Part shown: piece after piece, positions 1 to 9,597 of the stretch
Layout of the letters: the number at the start of each line of letters is the position of its first letter
Position numbering within the stretch: position 1 is the first letter of the stretch
From: Zhenpiania hominis
GTDB lineage: Bacteria; Bacillota; Clostridia; Peptostreptococcales; Anaerovoracaceae
Direction: 5' to 3'
Length of the DNA stretch: 64,000 nucleotides
Assembly: GCF_014333425.1 (NCBI RefSeq)
Contig: NZ_JACRYT010000011.1
Span: 45,328-109,327, forward strand
Notes under the pieces: generated by a model
What the model saw: only the letters and a program-made list of their open reading frames with translations
Told to the model about the DNA's origin: nothing
The model's database searches: none
Made by a program: the position numbers and the translations under genes

Positions 1-207
1 TTGTGATTGTCCCCCAGTATCATTTAACCAGTCTTCCCAATACTAATTCCCCTTCACTGTAGCCATTATATTCTCTTAGTATGATATTTTCTTGCCGGAA
101 TGTTTTATTTTGTATGGGGGTCTTATGAAATCTGGGCAAGCAATAGAAGGAGACGAAACAGCAGTTAGGGGTGAAATCTTCACCTAAAATAAAAGTTTCT
201 GAAATTA
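1..207. other. Gene-free stretch upstream of clpB
   Basis: No convincing coding sequence is seen on either strand here. The one long reading frame on the minus strand has no ribosome-binding site and an unremarkable composition. A short hairpin is visible at 166-186 (TAGG..GTGAA / TTCACCTA), just upstream of the CIRCE element. Its role is unknown. Confidence 0.5.
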
Positions 208-234
208 TTAGCACTCTTTTGAAGTGAGTGCTAA
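208..234 (+). promoter_or_regulatory. CIRCE element (HrcA operator)
   Basis: The inverted repeat TTAGCACTC, nine bases, GAGTGCTAA is an exact match to the CIRCE consensus bound by the heat-shock repressor HrcA. It lies about 100 bases before clpB and directly upstream of the likely promoter. This places clpB in the HrcA regulon. No CtsR-type heptad repeat was seen. Confidence 0.95.
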
Positions 235-242
235 AAAAGTTC

Positions 243-271
243 TTTACTTTTTGTTTACACCGAGTTACAAT
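243..271 (+). promoter_or_regulatory. Likely clpB promoter
   Basis: TTTACT (243-248) and TACAAT (266-271) are separated by 17 bases, which fits a vegetative sigma-A promoter. It starts 8 bases after the CIRCE element, so HrcA binding would block or hinder RNA polymerase. Confidence 0.6.
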
Positions 272-334
272 AGATATGTAAGAAAAAATTTCCTTGTTAA
301 TTATGCACATTAACAGGCTCGGAGGTGAAGATTA

Positions 335-2926
335 ATGAATTTAGATAAATACACACAAAATGCGCAGGGGGCAATCATGGATTGCCAGAATATCGCTATT
401 GAGGAGGGACATCAGCAGTTAGACGGCGAGCATTTACATCTTGCTCTTGTCATGCAGCAGGACGGATTGATCCCCAAGCTTCTTAAATTTATGGAAGTCA
501 ACGTTGGCGCGGTCATCGGCGATTTGCAGCAGGAGATGGAAAAGCTTCCCAAAGTAACCGGCGGCGCGGACAATATGTATTCGTCCCGGCGGCTTTCCCA
601 GCTTTTGATGAAAGCGGAGAAAATCGCGGCGGATTTTAAAGACGAATACGTCAGTGTGGAGCACATGTATCTGGCGTTGTTGGAAGAAAAGGGGACACCA
701 TCTTCTAAGATTTTCAAGAAGTACGGAATTACGAAAAATAAATTCCTGGAAGCGTTGGAAAAAGTCAGGGGAAACCAGCGGGTAACCAGCCAGAACCCGG
801 AAGAAAACTACGACGCGCTGAACAAATACGGGCGCGATCTGGTGGAAATGGCAAGAGACGGCAAGCTGGATCCGGTTATCGGTCGTGACAGCGAAATCCG
901 TCACACCATTCAGATTCTGTCCAGAAGGACAAAGAACAATCCGGTTCTCATCGGGGAACCGGGGGTCGGCAAGACCGCGGTTGTAGAAGGGCTGGCTCAG
1001 CGTATTCTTAACGGCGATGTACCGGAAGGTCTGAAGGACAAGACCATTTTCGCTCTGGACATGGGGGCTCTGATTGCGGGGGCGAAATTCCGCGGCGAAT
1101 TTGAGGAACGTCTGAAAGCCGTATTAAATGAAATTGAAAAATCCGAGGGCAGGATTATCCTGTTCATCGATGAAATCCATAATATTGTAGGCGCCGGAAA
1201 ATCGGAAGGCGCCATGGACGCGGGCAACCTGCTGAAGCCAAAACTGGCGAGAGGCGAACTGCACTGTATCGGCGCCACAACTTTGGACGAATACCGCAAG
1301 TACATTGAAAAAGACGCGGCGCTGGAACGGCGGTTCCAGAAAGTCATGGTGGATCAGCCGTCGGTAGAGGATACCATTTCCATTTTGAGAGGCCTCAAGG
1401 AACGGTTTGAAATTCATCACGGCGTGCGGATTACGGATAACGCCCTGATCGCCTGCGCTACTTTGTCGGATCGGTACATTACCGACCGGTTCCTGCCGGA
1501 CAAGGCCATCGACCTGATGGACGAGGCGGCTTCCAAAATCCGTACGGAAATCGACAGTATGCCGGCGGAACTGGATGAGATCTCCAGAAAGATCATGCAG
1601 CTGGAAATTGAAAAGCAGGCTCTCGGCAAGGAAACGGACGCCGCTTCCAAAGCGAGAATGGAGCATCTGGATAAGGAACTTTCCCAGCTTAAGGAAGAAA
1701 GCGCGACCATGCGGGCGCAGTGGGAAAATGAAAAGAAAGCCATTACAGAAGCCAAAGGCACCAAGCAGCAGATTGAAGAGGTCAAACTGCAGATTGAAGA
1801 AGCGGAGCGTAATTACGACCTTGAAAAGCTGGCCCAGCTCAAATACGGCACTCTGCCGGAACTGGAGAAAAAGCTGGAATCTGAAAAAGAACAGGCCGAT
1901 GAAGGCAAGGAAAACCGCCTGCTGAAAGAGGAAGTCGGCGAAGAGGAAATCGCCGAAGTGGTCGCCGGCTGGACCGGTATTCCGGTAAGCAGACTGGTGG
2001 AATCGGAACGTGAAAAATTGCTGCGGCTGCCGGAAATCCTGCACAAACGGGTAATCGGTCAGGATGAGGCGGTTGACGCGGTGGCCGAAGCGGTTCTGCG
2101 GGCACGAGCCGGATTGAAAGCCGAAAACCGTCCGATTGGTTCTTTTATCTTCCTGGGTCCCACCGGTGTCGGCAAAACGGAACTGGCAAAAGCCCTTTCC
2201 GAAGCCATGTTCGATTCCGAACGGAATATGGTGCGGATCGACATGTCCGAATATATGGAGAAACACTCCGTATCCAGACTGGTGGGAGCGCCTCCGGGAT
2301 ATGTAGGCTATGATGAAGGCGGACAGCTGACAGAGGCGGTAAGGCGTAAACCCTATAGCGTAATTCTGTTCGATGAAATTGAAAAAGCCCACCCGGATGT
2401 GTTCAACATCCTTCTGCAGCTTTTGGACGACGGGCGGCTGACGGATAATCAGGGGCGGACGGTAGACTTTAAGAATACCATCGTCATTATGACCTCCAAT
2501 ATCGGAAGCCAGTATCTGATCGACGGTATCCGGTCAGACGGCACAGTCGATGAAGCGGTGAAACTGGAAGTGGAAAACGAGACTAAGAAATACTTCCGTC
2601 CGGAGTTCCTCAACCGAATTGACGACATCGTGGTATTCTCGCCGCTGACGGAAGATCAGATTGGCAGAATCATCGAACTGTCCATGGGAGATATTGAACG
2701 GAGACTGGCAGACAGAAACATCCGCATCACCCTCACCGCCAGCGCCAAAGACTTTATTGCCAAAGAAGCCTACACGCCGGCTTACGGCGCGAGACCGGTA
2801 AAACGGTATCTGCAGAAGCATGTGGAAACCGAACTGGCCGGTGAAATCATCCGCGGCAATATTAAAGACGGCGACAGCGTAGAAGTAACGTCGGATGGCA
2901 CAGAACTTAAGTTTGAAGTGAAATAA
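335..2926 (+). CDS. clpB: ATP-dependent chaperone ClpB
   Basis: An 863-residue Hsp100 disaggregase of normal ClpB length. It has an N-terminal Clp repeat domain (about 1-150), a first AAA+ module with Walker A GEPGVGKT at 206, a coiled-coil middle domain (about 405-525, many E/K/L heptads) and a second AAA+ module with Walker A GPTGVGKT at 608. The middle domain separates ClpB from ClpA/ClpC, and there is no ClpP-binding tripeptide. The family hexamer threads aggregated proteins together with DnaK/DnaJ in the cytoplasm. GGAGGTGA lies 6 bases before the ATG. The gene stands alone, with CIRCE in front and a hairpin terminator behind, so it is a monocistronic heat-shock unit. Confidence 0.97.
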   Translation: MNLDKYTQNAQGAIMDCQNIAIEEGHQQLDGEHLHLALVMQQDGLIPKLLKFMEVNVGAVIGDLQQEMEKLPKVTGGADNMYSSRRLSQLLMKAEKIAADFKDEYVSVEHMYLALLEEKGTPSSKIFKKYGITKNKFLEALEKVRGNQRVTSQNPEENYDALNKYGRDLVEMARDGKLDPVIGRDSEIRHTIQILSRRTKNNPVLIGEPGVGKTAVVEGLAQRILNGDVPEGLKDKTIFALDMGALIAGAKFRGEFEERLKAVLNEIEKSEGRIILFIDEIHNIVGAGKSEGAMDAGNLLKPKLARGELHCIGATTLDEYRKYIEKDAALERRFQKVMVDQPSVEDTISILRGLKERFEIHHGVRITDNALIACATLSDRYITDRFLPDKAIDLMDEAASKIRTEIDSMPAELDEISRKIMQLEIEKQALGKETDAASKARMEHLDKELSQLKEESATMRAQWENEKKAITEAKGTKQQIEEVKLQIEEAERNYDLEKLAQLKYGTLPELEKKLESEKEQADEGKENRLLKEEVGEEEIAEVVAGWTGIPVSRLVESEREKLLRLPEILHKRVIGQDEAVDAVAEAVLRARAGLKAENRPIGSFIFLGPTGVGKTELAKALSEAMFDSERNMVRIDMSEYMEKHSVSRLVGAPPGYVGYDEGGQLTEAVRRKPYSVILFDEIEKAHPDVFNILLQLLDDGRLTDNQGRTVDFKNTIVIMTSNIGSQYLIDGIRSDGTVDEAVKLEVENETKKYFRPEFLNRIDDIVVFSPLTEDQIGRIIELSMGDIERRLADRNIRITLTASAKDFIAKEAYTPAYGARPVKRYLQKHVETELAGEIIRGNIKDGDSVEVTSDGTELKFEVK

Positions 2927-2937
2927 AAAATTTTCAG

Positions 2938-2983
2938 TGGGCCGCGCACCTGAGATTGATTCTGGTGTGCGGCTCGTTTTTTA
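2938..2983 (+). terminator. clpB intrinsic terminator
   Basis: GCCGCGCACC (2941-2950) pairs with GGTGTGCGGC (2964-2973) and is followed by CGTTTTTT. It is a classical rho-independent terminator 12 bases after the clpB stop. Confidence 0.9.
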
Positions 2984-3230
2984 TAATGTAGGAAATATCG
3001 TTAGAACGATATTTACGGAATGGCAAGATAGGGGGGGAGAACAAATCCGCTCAAAATGTGTACAGAACAGGAGCTGATAGCTTTCTGCACACATGACATG
3101 GGACACTTTCGTAAACGTTTTCTGCCAGACACAGGCGAAATATGTGGAAATTTGTCGAAACGGGAATATAAATGCAAAATAATTAATAACCATTTCTACG
3201 TTTTCCGGAATTCCGGATTTGCATAAAATA
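2984..3230. other. Gene-free stretch with several inverted repeats
   Basis: No supportable coding sequence. It holds a perfect 10-bp inverted repeat at 2993-3014 (AAATATCGTT, AG, AACGATATTT), a stem of 11 bp at 3057-3067/3083-3093 (one G-U pair) and a 14-bp perfect palindrome TCCGGAATTCCGGA at 3204-3217. The neighbouring genes converge on it, so an operator role is not obvious. A small RNA or a remnant of lost DNA is possible. Confidence 0.5.
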
Positions 3231-3276
3231 AAACGTGTACACTTCCTATGATTCAGCGGGAAATGTACACGTTTTT
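3231..3276 (-). terminator. Terminator-like hairpin (bidirectional), end of EcsC-family gene
   Basis: AAACGTGTACA (3231-3241) pairs perfectly with TGTACACGTTT (3264-3274). There is a T-run on the plus side and an A-rich tract on the other side, so it could stop transcription from both strands. It lies about 75 bases beyond the stop of the minus-strand gene. Confidence 0.65.
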
Positions 3277-3349
3277 CTTGAAAAGAGGCATGAGCTTTAA
3301 TCAGCCGCGCATATTCATTCCTCTTTTCGGACTGCGGAACGGTTTCCGC

Positions 3350-4162
3350 TCATGGCTGCTGGGCGGAAGAGGCTGTTTCGGGATCCCTCTGCATCGTCAG
3401 AAACCGCCGATAATATTTCAAAGACGCGTAGGCGGTGATCTTCTTTAAATACACGGCGTCCGAAAGTCCGCCAATGATTCCGGCGATGGGAATTCCCTGA
3501 AGGAACTTCAGGTAGAGCAGCTCCTGCGACAGCGTATCGGAAGCCGAGCGGATGGCGCGGGAAAGCTCCTCCGAGCCGCACTCCGAGGGAACTCCGTCTT
3601 TAATGAGGCGATCGATGGCAGCGTTTTCCGATTCCAGCTCCCTGCCTTTTAAAAGCGAAGTCCGGATAAGGGAGAGAATGAAACGCCGCTCGCCGTCGGT
3701 ATCATAGGAAAAGCCGTAGCTGAGGGCGATTTCGTAAATGCTTTTCAGGATCATGCCGATGAAAAGAGGAATATCGGGAAGCCCGATGCCCGGAATTCCG
3801 GTGGCAACGCCTTCGCCGAGAGAAATGGCCAGGTTGCGCGCGTTGGAAAGGCGGCTGCGGCGGGAAAAGGCCCGCAGATTTTTACGGGTTGCGGAAAGCT
3901 CCAGGGCATAAGCGTCCACTTTATGAGCATGATCTTTCTTCTCTTTAGAATAGGTTTTTTCGATTACCGCCGTCCCCTTTTCAAACACAATCTGAAACCC
4001 TTTATAAAAGGCAAGATCCAGCTTTTCCTGCAGCTTATCAGGGACACGCTCCTCCAGCTTGCGGTTCAGGATAAATTCCTGCTTTTCAGAGTTGTTTTTC
4101 AGATAGCGGGTTTCTTTGCGCATCAGCGCGTCCCATTCTTTCTCGTACGGAGTTTTTCTCAT
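3350..4162 (-). CDS. EcsC family protein
   Basis: A 270-residue protein resembling the EcsC family (Pfam EcsC). The central part reads GIPGIGLPDIPLFIGMILKS, a short hydrophobic stretch with conserved Gly/Pro typical of these proteins, and a second Gly-rich hydrophobic patch GIPIAGIIGG lies near residue 230. The N-terminal 100 residues are rich in K/E/R and probably helical. In Bacillus EcsC is encoded with the EcsAB ABC transporter, but here no ecsA or ecsB is adjacent. The molecular function of EcsC is not established. AAAGGGGAAA precedes the ATG. It looks monocistronic. Confidence 0.75.
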   Translation of the reverse strand: MRKTPYEKEWDALMRKETRYLKNNSEKQEFILNRKLEERVPDKLQEKLDLAFYKGFQIVFEKGTAVIEKTYSKEKKDHAHKVDAYALELSATRKNLRAFSRRSRLSNARNLAISLGEGVATGIPGIGLPDIPLFIGMILKSIYEIALSYGFSYDTDGERRFILSLIRTSLLKGRELESENAAIDRLIKDGVPSECGSEELSRAIRSASDTLSQELLYLKFLQGIPIAGIIGGLSDAVYLKKITAYASLKYYRRFLTMQRDPETASSAQQP

Positions 4163-4231
4163 ATCAGAATTTCCCCTTTCTGTATCCAGGCAATCGGAGC
4201 AGGCGAACTGCCCGAACCGATCACATAAAAG

Positions 4232-4282
4232 AAAGCTGTCCTCAGGCGCAGCGACGATAAAGGCCTTGCTGAAGACAGCTTT
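4232..4282 (-). terminator. Terminator of the nfeD-stomatin operon
   Basis: AAAGCTGTC (4232-4240) pairs with GACAGCTTT (4274-4282). Read on the minus strand it follows the stomatin stop by about 11 bases and runs into CTTTTATG, a modest U-tract. Confidence 0.65.
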
Positions 4283-4293
4283 TCCTTTTGAAG

Positions 4294-5274
4294 TTATTTG
4301 GCAGGACCCTGCGGCGGCGCTTCACGGCGGGGTGCCGATGGCGCCTGGGCAGGCATTTTCGGCACGGCAGGTGTCTGGGGATCTTTGACGATCTCCGTAA
4401 GGGCGCTGGCAAGACCCGCGATGCCCTGAATTTCCGATGGAATAATCAGCTTCGTGGCTTTTCCGTCCGCGGCGGCCTGGAACGCTTCCAGACTTTTGAT
4501 GGTGAGGATCTCCTGGGACGGGTTGGCCGCGGTCAGCATGCGCAGCCCGTCCGCTTCCGCCTGCTGCACCATGCGGATGGCTTCCGCCTGACCTTCGGCT
4601 TCCTTGATGGCGGACTGTTTGGCGGCTTCCGCTTCCAGAATGACCGCCTCTTTATTTCCTTCCGCGATCAGAATCGCGGATTTCTTTTCTCCTTCCGCTC
4701 GCAGAATGGCTTCACGCCGCTCTCGTTCGGCGCGCATCTGCTTTTCCATGGCCATCTGGATATCTTCCGGCGGATTGATATTTTTTACTTCTACCCGGTT
4801 GATTTTGATTCCCCAGGCGTCGGTGGCTTCGTCCAGTACCAGGCGGATCTTGGAATTGATGTGTTCCCGGCTGGTAAGGGTACCGTCCAGCTCCAGCTCG
4901 CCGATGATGTTTCGCAGGGTGGTGGCTGTCAGGTTTTCAATGGCCGCCATGGGATTTTCCACGCCATAGGCGTAGAGTTTGGGATCGGTGATCTGAAAAT
5001 AGACAACCGTGTCGATTTCAATGGTTACATTATCTTTGGTGATAACCGGCTGCGGCGGGAAGTCGATGACATGCTCCTTTAAGGAAACTTTCTTCGCCAC
5101 CTTGTCGATGAGTGGTATTTTAAAATGAAGCCCCACCTGCCAGGTCGAGTGGTAGGCGCCGAGCCGTTCCACAACGTAAGCGTTCGCCTGCGGAACGATG
5201 CGGATGTTGGTTACGATCAGCCAGATAATGATGATAATCAGGATGATCGGAGCAAGTATTGACATAAAACTCAT
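4294..5274 (-). CDS. SPFH/Band 7 (stomatin-like) membrane protein
   Basis: A 326-residue slipin/QmcA-type protein. One N-terminal membrane anchor (about 5-22, nearly all I/L/V) is followed by the Band 7 domain (about 25-180, with the typical start NAYVVERLGAYHSTWQVGLH). A long Ala/Glu/Arg coiled coil (about 175-245, with repeated AEG and AE motifs) and a Pro-rich tail end the protein. Such proteins oligomerise into membrane scaffolds and work with an NfeD partner, which is the gene just upstream (33 bases apart). AAAGGAGAG precedes the chosen ATG. The stomatin-NfeD pairing supports the family call; no specific client protease or process can be read from the sequence. Confidence 0.9.
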   Translation of the reverse strand: MSFMSILAPIILIIIIIWLIVTNIRIVPQANAYVVERLGAYHSTWQVGLHFKIPLIDKVAKKVSLKEHVIDFPPQPVITKDNVTIEIDTVVYFQITDPKLYAYGVENPMAAIENLTATTLRNIIGELELDGTLTSREHINSKIRLVLDEATDAWGIKINRVEVKNINPPEDIQMAMEKQMRAERERREAILRAEGEKKSAILIAEGNKEAVILEAEAAKQSAIKEAEGQAEAIRMVQQAEADGLRMLTAANPSQEILTIKSLEAFQAAADGKATKLIIPSEIQGIAGLASALTEIVKDPQTPAVPKMPAQAPSAPRREAPPQGPAK

Positions 5275-5307
5275 AGTTCTCTCCTTTTCTCTGGCCTCTC
5301 CCGGAGC

Positions 5308-5760
5308 TTACGCGCAGGGAGTGACAATCAGTTTTACCCCTTCAATGTGTTCCACCTTTACGGCAGTGCCCCTTTCAATCGTCATATGCGGGTCTGCCGC
5401 CGCCGCGGACCATTCCAGTCCGTCCAGCTTTACCTGACCGGCGCTGAAAGGCCGGATGGTCTCAAGCACGAGTCCTTCTTTACCAATCAGAGCGTTGACA
5501 TTTGTCTTTTCTCCGCCGACTTTCAGCTTTTTTTTCACAATAGGCCGGGTAAAATAGAGGAGCAGGATGGAAACGACGAGGAACAGGAGTCCCTGGAGCC
5601 AGATAGGAGCGCCCGCCATGGCGCTGATGGCGGCGACAACCGCGCCTCCCGCGAACCAGATGGTCGTCAGACCGAGGGTCGCGGCCTCGATAACCGCCAA
5701 AACCGCGGCGGCAATGAGCCATACAACAGCCGCGCTCAGGGTGATTCCAAAAATCGTCAT
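5308..5760 (-). CDS. NfeD-like membrane protein
   Basis: About 150 residues from the preferred start at 5760 (GAAAGGTG upstream). An upstream in-frame start at 5793 lacks a better site. Two or three membrane segments fill residues 1-75, followed by a soluble beta-rich OB-fold domain. The domain holds the typical NfeD string NALIGKEGLVLETIRP and ends in a short VKVEHIEGVKL strand pattern. NfeD1b proteins are encoded next to stomatin/slipin genes and bind them through the OB domain; the downstream gene is that partner. The membrane-plus-OB form without a ClpP-like protease domain marks it as the short NfeD type. Confidence 0.88.
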   Translation of the reverse strand: MTIFGITLSAAVVWLIAAAVLAVIEAATLGLTTIWFAGGAVVAAISAMAGAPIWLQGLLFLVVSILLLYFTRPIVKKKLKVGGEKTNVNALIGKEGLVLETIRPFSAGQVKLDGLEWSAAAADPHMTIERGTAVKVEHIEGVKLIVTPCA

Positions 5761-5811
5761 AAGAATCTGCACCTTTCTTTCAGTGATACACAATACAATA
5801 ACGTTTCGAGT

Positions 5812-6492
5812 TTATTTTATCATATTATCGATCTGTTTACACCGTCTTTTTTTGGAGTTGTCGATGTGGCGCTCCATGGCTTCCGCCCCCGCTTCCACGT
5901 CCTTTTCCGTAAAGGCTTTGAAGATCAGCCGGTGCTCTTCCAGAACTTCCGTCAGGTAATTGTTCGCGTAGATATCTTCTTCCGACCGGTATTTGAAATA
6001 GGTCTGATAAGAGGAAAGCAGCTGCCGCAGCATCCGGTTGTGGGATGCTTCATAGATGATCTGGTGAAATCCCGCGTTGATGGTGAGCATTTTGTCCACA
6101 TCATTGCGCAGCGTGTAAAATTCCATGAATTCAAAGGTTTCCTCCAGAGCGTCCATTTCGTCGTCCGTAATCCGTTCGATGGCCCATTTGACTGCCTGGA
6201 TCTCATAGATTTTGCGCAGCTGGAACATATCGACAAAGTCCTGTTGGGACAGGCCGATGACAAACGAGCCGCGGTTTAAGATATTTTCCACGAGCCCGTC
6301 CATTTCCAGCTGACGCAGAGCTTCCCGCACCGGAGTCCGGCTCACCTTGTATTCCTTGCAGATCGCCTGCTCCGTCAGCTTCTGACCGGGTTTCAATTTC
6401 CCGGTCAGAATGTCTTTCTGTAGCTGCGAAAAGAGACTGCTGGAGATGGGAGCGTTCCCTTTCGGTTCGTCCGAATGCTTATAAAGTACCAT
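5812..6492 (-). CDS. GntR family transcriptional regulator (FCD type)
   Basis: A 226-residue FadR/FCD-subfamily GntR regulator. The winged helix-turn-helix spans about 15-80 (KLTEQAICKEYKVSRTPVRE, then a GLVE..RGSFV wing). The all-helical FCD effector domain spans about 90-215, with candidate metal-ligand positions D/H typical of the family (H residues in GFHQII and EEHRLIF). It is the last gene of the aconitase operon, 12 bases after the isocitrate dehydrogenase stop, with AAAGGAG before its ATG. Its likely target is the operon's own promoter, where a TTGTATACAA palindrome overlaps the start region. The effector is unknown; citrate or a related tricarboxylate would be a natural guess. Confidence 0.9.
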   Translation of the reverse strand: MVLYKHSDEPKGNAPISSSLFSQLQKDILTGKLKPGQKLTEQAICKEYKVSRTPVREALRQLEMDGLVENILNRGSFVIGLSQQDFVDMFQLRKIYEIQAVKWAIERITDDEMDALEETFEFMEFYTLRNDVDKMLTINAGFHQIIYEASHNRMLRQLLSSYQTYFKYRSEEDIYANNYLTEVLEEHRLIFKAFTEKDVEAGAEAMERHIDNSKKRRCKQIDNMIK

Positions 6493-6504
6493 AGCCTGCT
6501 CCTT

Positions 6505-7632
6505 TTAGAGATTCTCCGTTACAAAATCCGTAAAGTCCGAAGCGGTATTGCCCGTTCCGTCGCCGGGGAGATCCAGAGCCTTTTGCGCTTTGTCCAGAGC
6601 ATCTTCCAGCTGAGCGGCTTTTTCGCTGTATCCGATGTGGCGCAGCATCATAACCGCGGCGCGGGAGATGCTGGACGGGTTGGCGTATTCCCCGATGCCG
6701 TCGGCGATCATGCGGGGAGCGGAACCGTGAATAGCTTCAAACATAGCGTAGCGGCCGCCCACGTTGGCGCTTCCCGCGGTTCCGACGCCGCCCTGAATCT
6801 GGGCCGCCTCGTCAGTGATAATATCGCCGTACAGGTTGGGCAGGATCACAACGTTGAAATTGCTGTTGATCTGATCGTTTACCAGGTTCGCCGCCATAAT
6901 GTCCACATACCAGTCGTCGGTCTTGATTTCCGGATAATCCCTGGCCACGTCGTAGCAGAGGCTGAGGAATTTTCCGTCTGTCTTTTTCATAATGTTCGCC
7001 TTGGTTACGATGGAAACGTTCTTGTTTCCGTTTGCTTTGGCGTATTCAAAAGCCGCGCGAGCAAGGCGGGTGGTTCCCAGGGTTGTGGTGACTTTAAAGT
7101 CGATGGAAATGTCGTCGTTAATGTCCACGCCCCGGCTTCCCAGAGCGTATTCACCCTCAGTGTTTTCCCGGTAGAAGATCCAGTCGATGTTCTTTTCCGG
7201 AATGACCACCGGACGCACGTTGGCGAAGAGATCCAGCTCTCTTCTCAGTGTCACGTTGGCGCTTTCAATGTTCGGCAAATTGTCCCCTTTTCCCGGCGTG
7301 GTGGTCGGTCCCTTGAGGAGGACATGGCATTCTTTGATTGCCGCCAGCACATCCGCGGGAACCGTTTCCATCTTAGCGATGCGGTTCTCCAGTGTCAGGC
7401 CGGGGATTTCCCGGATTTCGATTTTTCCCGCTGCCAGCTCGTCCGCCAGCAGCTTTTCCAGGATTTTGCGGCAGGAATCCATAATGATGGGGCCGATGCC
7501 GTCGCCGTCAATGGTTCCGATGATGATTTTATCCAGTTTGCTGTAGTCGGTCAGCTCGGAGGTTTCCGCGAGGCGCTTTACACGCGCGAGCTGATCCTTT
7601 ACGATTGTTTCAAATGCTTCCATATAGCTCAT
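6505..7632 (-). CDS. Isocitrate dehydrogenase (isocitrate/isopropylmalate dehydrogenase family)
   Basis: A 375-residue beta-decarboxylating dehydrogenase converting isocitrate to 2-oxoglutarate. Family marks include the early GTIDGDGIGPIIMDS, the substrate-phosphate loop with NIESANVTLRRELDLFANVRP, the tyrosine region FYRENTEGEYALGS, the catalytic Lys region KANIMKKTDG, the metal-binding PNLYGDIITDEAAQIQGG and the cofactor loop AIHGSAPR. Isopropylmalate dehydrogenase is the alternative within the family, but the adjacent aconitase makes isocitrate the likely substrate. NAD versus NADP preference cannot be fixed by eye. It starts 13 bases after the aconitase stop with only a weak ribosome-binding site, so translation is probably coupled. 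Confidence 0.85.
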   Translation of the reverse strand: MSYMEAFETIVKDQLARVKRLAETSELTDYSKLDKIIIGTIDGDGIGPIIMDSCRKILEKLLADELAAGKIEIREIPGLTLENRIAKMETVPADVLAAIKECHVLLKGPTTTPGKGDNLPNIESANVTLRRELDLFANVRPVVIPEKNIDWIFYRENTEGEYALGSRGVDINDDISIDFKVTTTLGTTRLARAAFEYAKANGNKNVSIVTKANIMKKTDGKFLSLCYDVARDYPEIKTDDWYVDIMAANLVNDQINSNFNVVILPNLYGDIITDEAAQIQGGVGTAGSANVGGRYAMFEAIHGSAPRMIADGIGEYANPSSISRAAVMMLRHIGYSEKAAQLEDALDKAQKALDLPGDGTGNTASDFTDFVTENL

Positions 7633-7645
7633 AGTTGATTACCGA

Positions 7646-9565
7646 TTAACCTTTCATATAGTTGATTTTTCCGCCTTTTAAGATCAGCGCGATCTCCAGA
7701 TCCGAGAAGTTGGTGGCTGTCCGATAAGTTTTGCCGTTTGTTTCATTTTTGATTTCAATGACGCCGGATTTTACCTGCTCCTGAGCGTTTTCGATGACCA
7801 GCTTGTCTCCCAGTTTGAAGTCGTCGTAATCCGCAGGGTTTTCAAATACCAGAGGCATGATTCCGCTGTTGATCAGGTTGGATCTGTGGATTCTGGCAAA
7901 GGATTTGGCTACCACGAATTTTACGCCCAGATACAGCGGAGCCAAAGCGGCGTGTTCCCGGCTGGATCCCTGTCCATAGTTGTCGCCTCCAATGATGGCG
8001 CAGCTTCCCACTTCCTTGCATCTTCCGGCAAAGTCCTTGTCGATCTTTTCAAAACAGTAATTGGCAAGGTGCGGAATGTTGGAGCGGTAAGGCAGCAGTC
8101 TGGAGTCGGAGGGCATGATATCGTCGGTTGTAATGTTGTCTCCCGCGTGGAGAGTTACCGTGGCTTCCACTTTTTCCGGCAGAGCGGTGTTTCTCGGGAA
8201 CGGCTTGATGTTCGGTCCCATGGCTACCGGCGTGTTTTCCGTGTTGGTTCCTTCCGGATAAACGATGAAGTTATCGTTGAATTCAAAATCCGTGTCCGCG
8301 ATTTCAGGCAGCGGCTGTCCGGTTTTGCTTCCATCGGTCAGAACGCCGGTGATCGCGGAAATAGCGGCAGTTTCCGGGCTGACAAGGTAAACATCCGCGT
8401 CCAGGGTGCCGCTTCTTCCTTTGAAGTTCCGATTGAAGGTTCTCAGGGAAACCGCGCCGGATTTCGGGGACTGTCCCATGCCGATGCACGGACCGCAGGC
8501 GTTTTCGATGATTCTCGCGCCGGCAGCGATGATGTCCGCCAGCGCTCCGTTTTCCGCCATCTTGGTGAGGATTTTGCTGGAACCCGGAGAAATAACCAGG
8601 CTTACATCCGGATGCACTTTTTTCCCTTTGAGGATCGCGGCAACCTTCATCAGGTCGGTGTAGGAGGAGTTGGTGCAGCTTCCGATGGCCACCTGATCCA
8701 CCTTGATTTCGCCGATGTTGGCAACCGTATCTACATTGTCCGGGCTGTGGGGCTGCGCTGCCAGCGGCGTCAGCTTGTCCAGATCCACGATCAGCTCCTG
8801 GTCGTAAACCGCGTCCGGATCGGCTGCCAGGGGCGTGTAATCTTCTTCTCTGCCCTGGGATTTTAAGTAAGCCTTTGTGTTTTCATCACTTGGGAACACG
8901 GAAGTGGTCGCCCCCAGCTCCGCGCCCATGTTGGTGATGGTCGCCCGGTCGGTAACAGAAAGGGATTTTACGCCTTCGCCGGTGTATTCCACGATTTTGC
9001 CGACTCCGCCCTTTACGCTCAGCTGCTGTAGAACGTAGAGGATTACGTCCTTGGCGGAAGTCCACGGGTTTAATTTTCCTTTTAATTCTACCTTAATTAC
9101 TTTTGGAGCTACCAGGCTGTAGGTGCCTTTGGCCATGGCAACCGCCACGTCCAGTCCGCCCGCGCCGATGGCGATCATGCCCAGCCCGCCGCCGGTCGGA
9201 GTGTGGCTGTCAGAACCCAGCAGGGTTTTTCCCGGTTTTCCGTAGTTTTCCAGATGCAGCTGGTGGCAGATTCCGTTGCCCGGCTTGGAAAACAGTACGC
9301 CGTGTCTCTGAGCCACACTCTTGATGAAAGCATGGTCATCGGCGTTTTCAAATCCCGTCTGCAGGGTGTTGTGGTCGATGTAAGCGACGGAAAGTTCTGT
9401 CTGAACCTTGTCGATGTCCATGGCTTCCAGCTGCAGGTAAACCATCGTGCCGGTGGAATCCTGCGTCAGCGTCTGATCGATTTTAATCGTGATTTCCTCC
9501 CCCGGCGTCAGATTGCCCTCCACCAGGTGGTTTTCCAGAATCTTATATGCAAGTGTTTTTCCCAT
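7646..9565 (-). CDS. acnA: Aconitate hydratase
   Basis: A 639-residue aconitase interconverting citrate and isocitrate. The 4Fe-4S cysteines are visible: C297 in GSCTNSSY, and C357 and C360 in CGPCIGMG. DSHTPTGGGLGM and the C-terminal swivel-domain string GDNYGQGSSREHAALAP are also diagnostic. The start at 9565 is preferred over 9607 because AAGGAGGTCAA lies 7 bases before it. It is somewhat shorter than the 890-residue AcnA type and matches the compact aconitase found in many Clostridia. It leads an acn-icd-gntR operon that would supply 2-oxoglutarate for glutamate synthesis. No citrate synthase gene is present in the window. Confidence 0.93.
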   Translation of the reverse strand: MGKTLAYKILENHLVEGNLTPGEEITIKIDQTLTQDSTGTMVYLQLEAMDIDKVQTELSVAYIDHNTLQTGFENADDHAFIKSVAQRHGVLFSKPGNGICHQLHLENYGKPGKTLLGSDSHTPTGGGLGMIAIGAGGLDVAVAMAKGTYSLVAPKVIKVELKGKLNPWTSAKDVILYVLQQLSVKGGVGKIVEYTGEGVKSLSVTDRATITNMGAELGATTSVFPSDENTKAYLKSQGREEDYTPLAADPDAVYDQELIVDLDKLTPLAAQPHSPDNVDTVANIGEIKVDQVAIGSCTNSSYTDLMKVAAILKGKKVHPDVSLVISPGSSKILTKMAENGALADIIAAGARIIENACGPCIGMGQSPKSGAVSLRTFNRNFKGRSGTLDADVYLVSPETAAISAITGVLTDGSKTGQPLPEIADTDFEFNDNFIVYPEGTNTENTPVAMGPNIKPFPRNTALPEKVEATVTLHAGDNITTDDIMPSDSRLLPYRSNIPHLANYCFEKIDKDFAGRCKEVGSCAIIGGDNYGQGSSREHAALAPLYLGVKFVVAKSFARIHRSNLINSGIMPLVFENPADYDDFKLGDKLVIENAQEQVKSGVIEIKNETNGKTYRTATNFSDLEIALILKGGKINYMKG

Positions 9566-9597
9566 TCTATTTGACCTCCTTAAAATAAACACGTCTA

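Noticed and set aside
1124..2392. 422-codon minus-strand frame opposite clpB
   Set aside because: It is a shadow of clpB codon bias, with a Phe/Gln-rich composition and no ribosome-binding site.
3248..3448. 66-codon plus-strand frame after clpB
   Set aside because: It overlaps the terminator hairpin and the EcsC-family gene on the other strand, and lacks a start signal.
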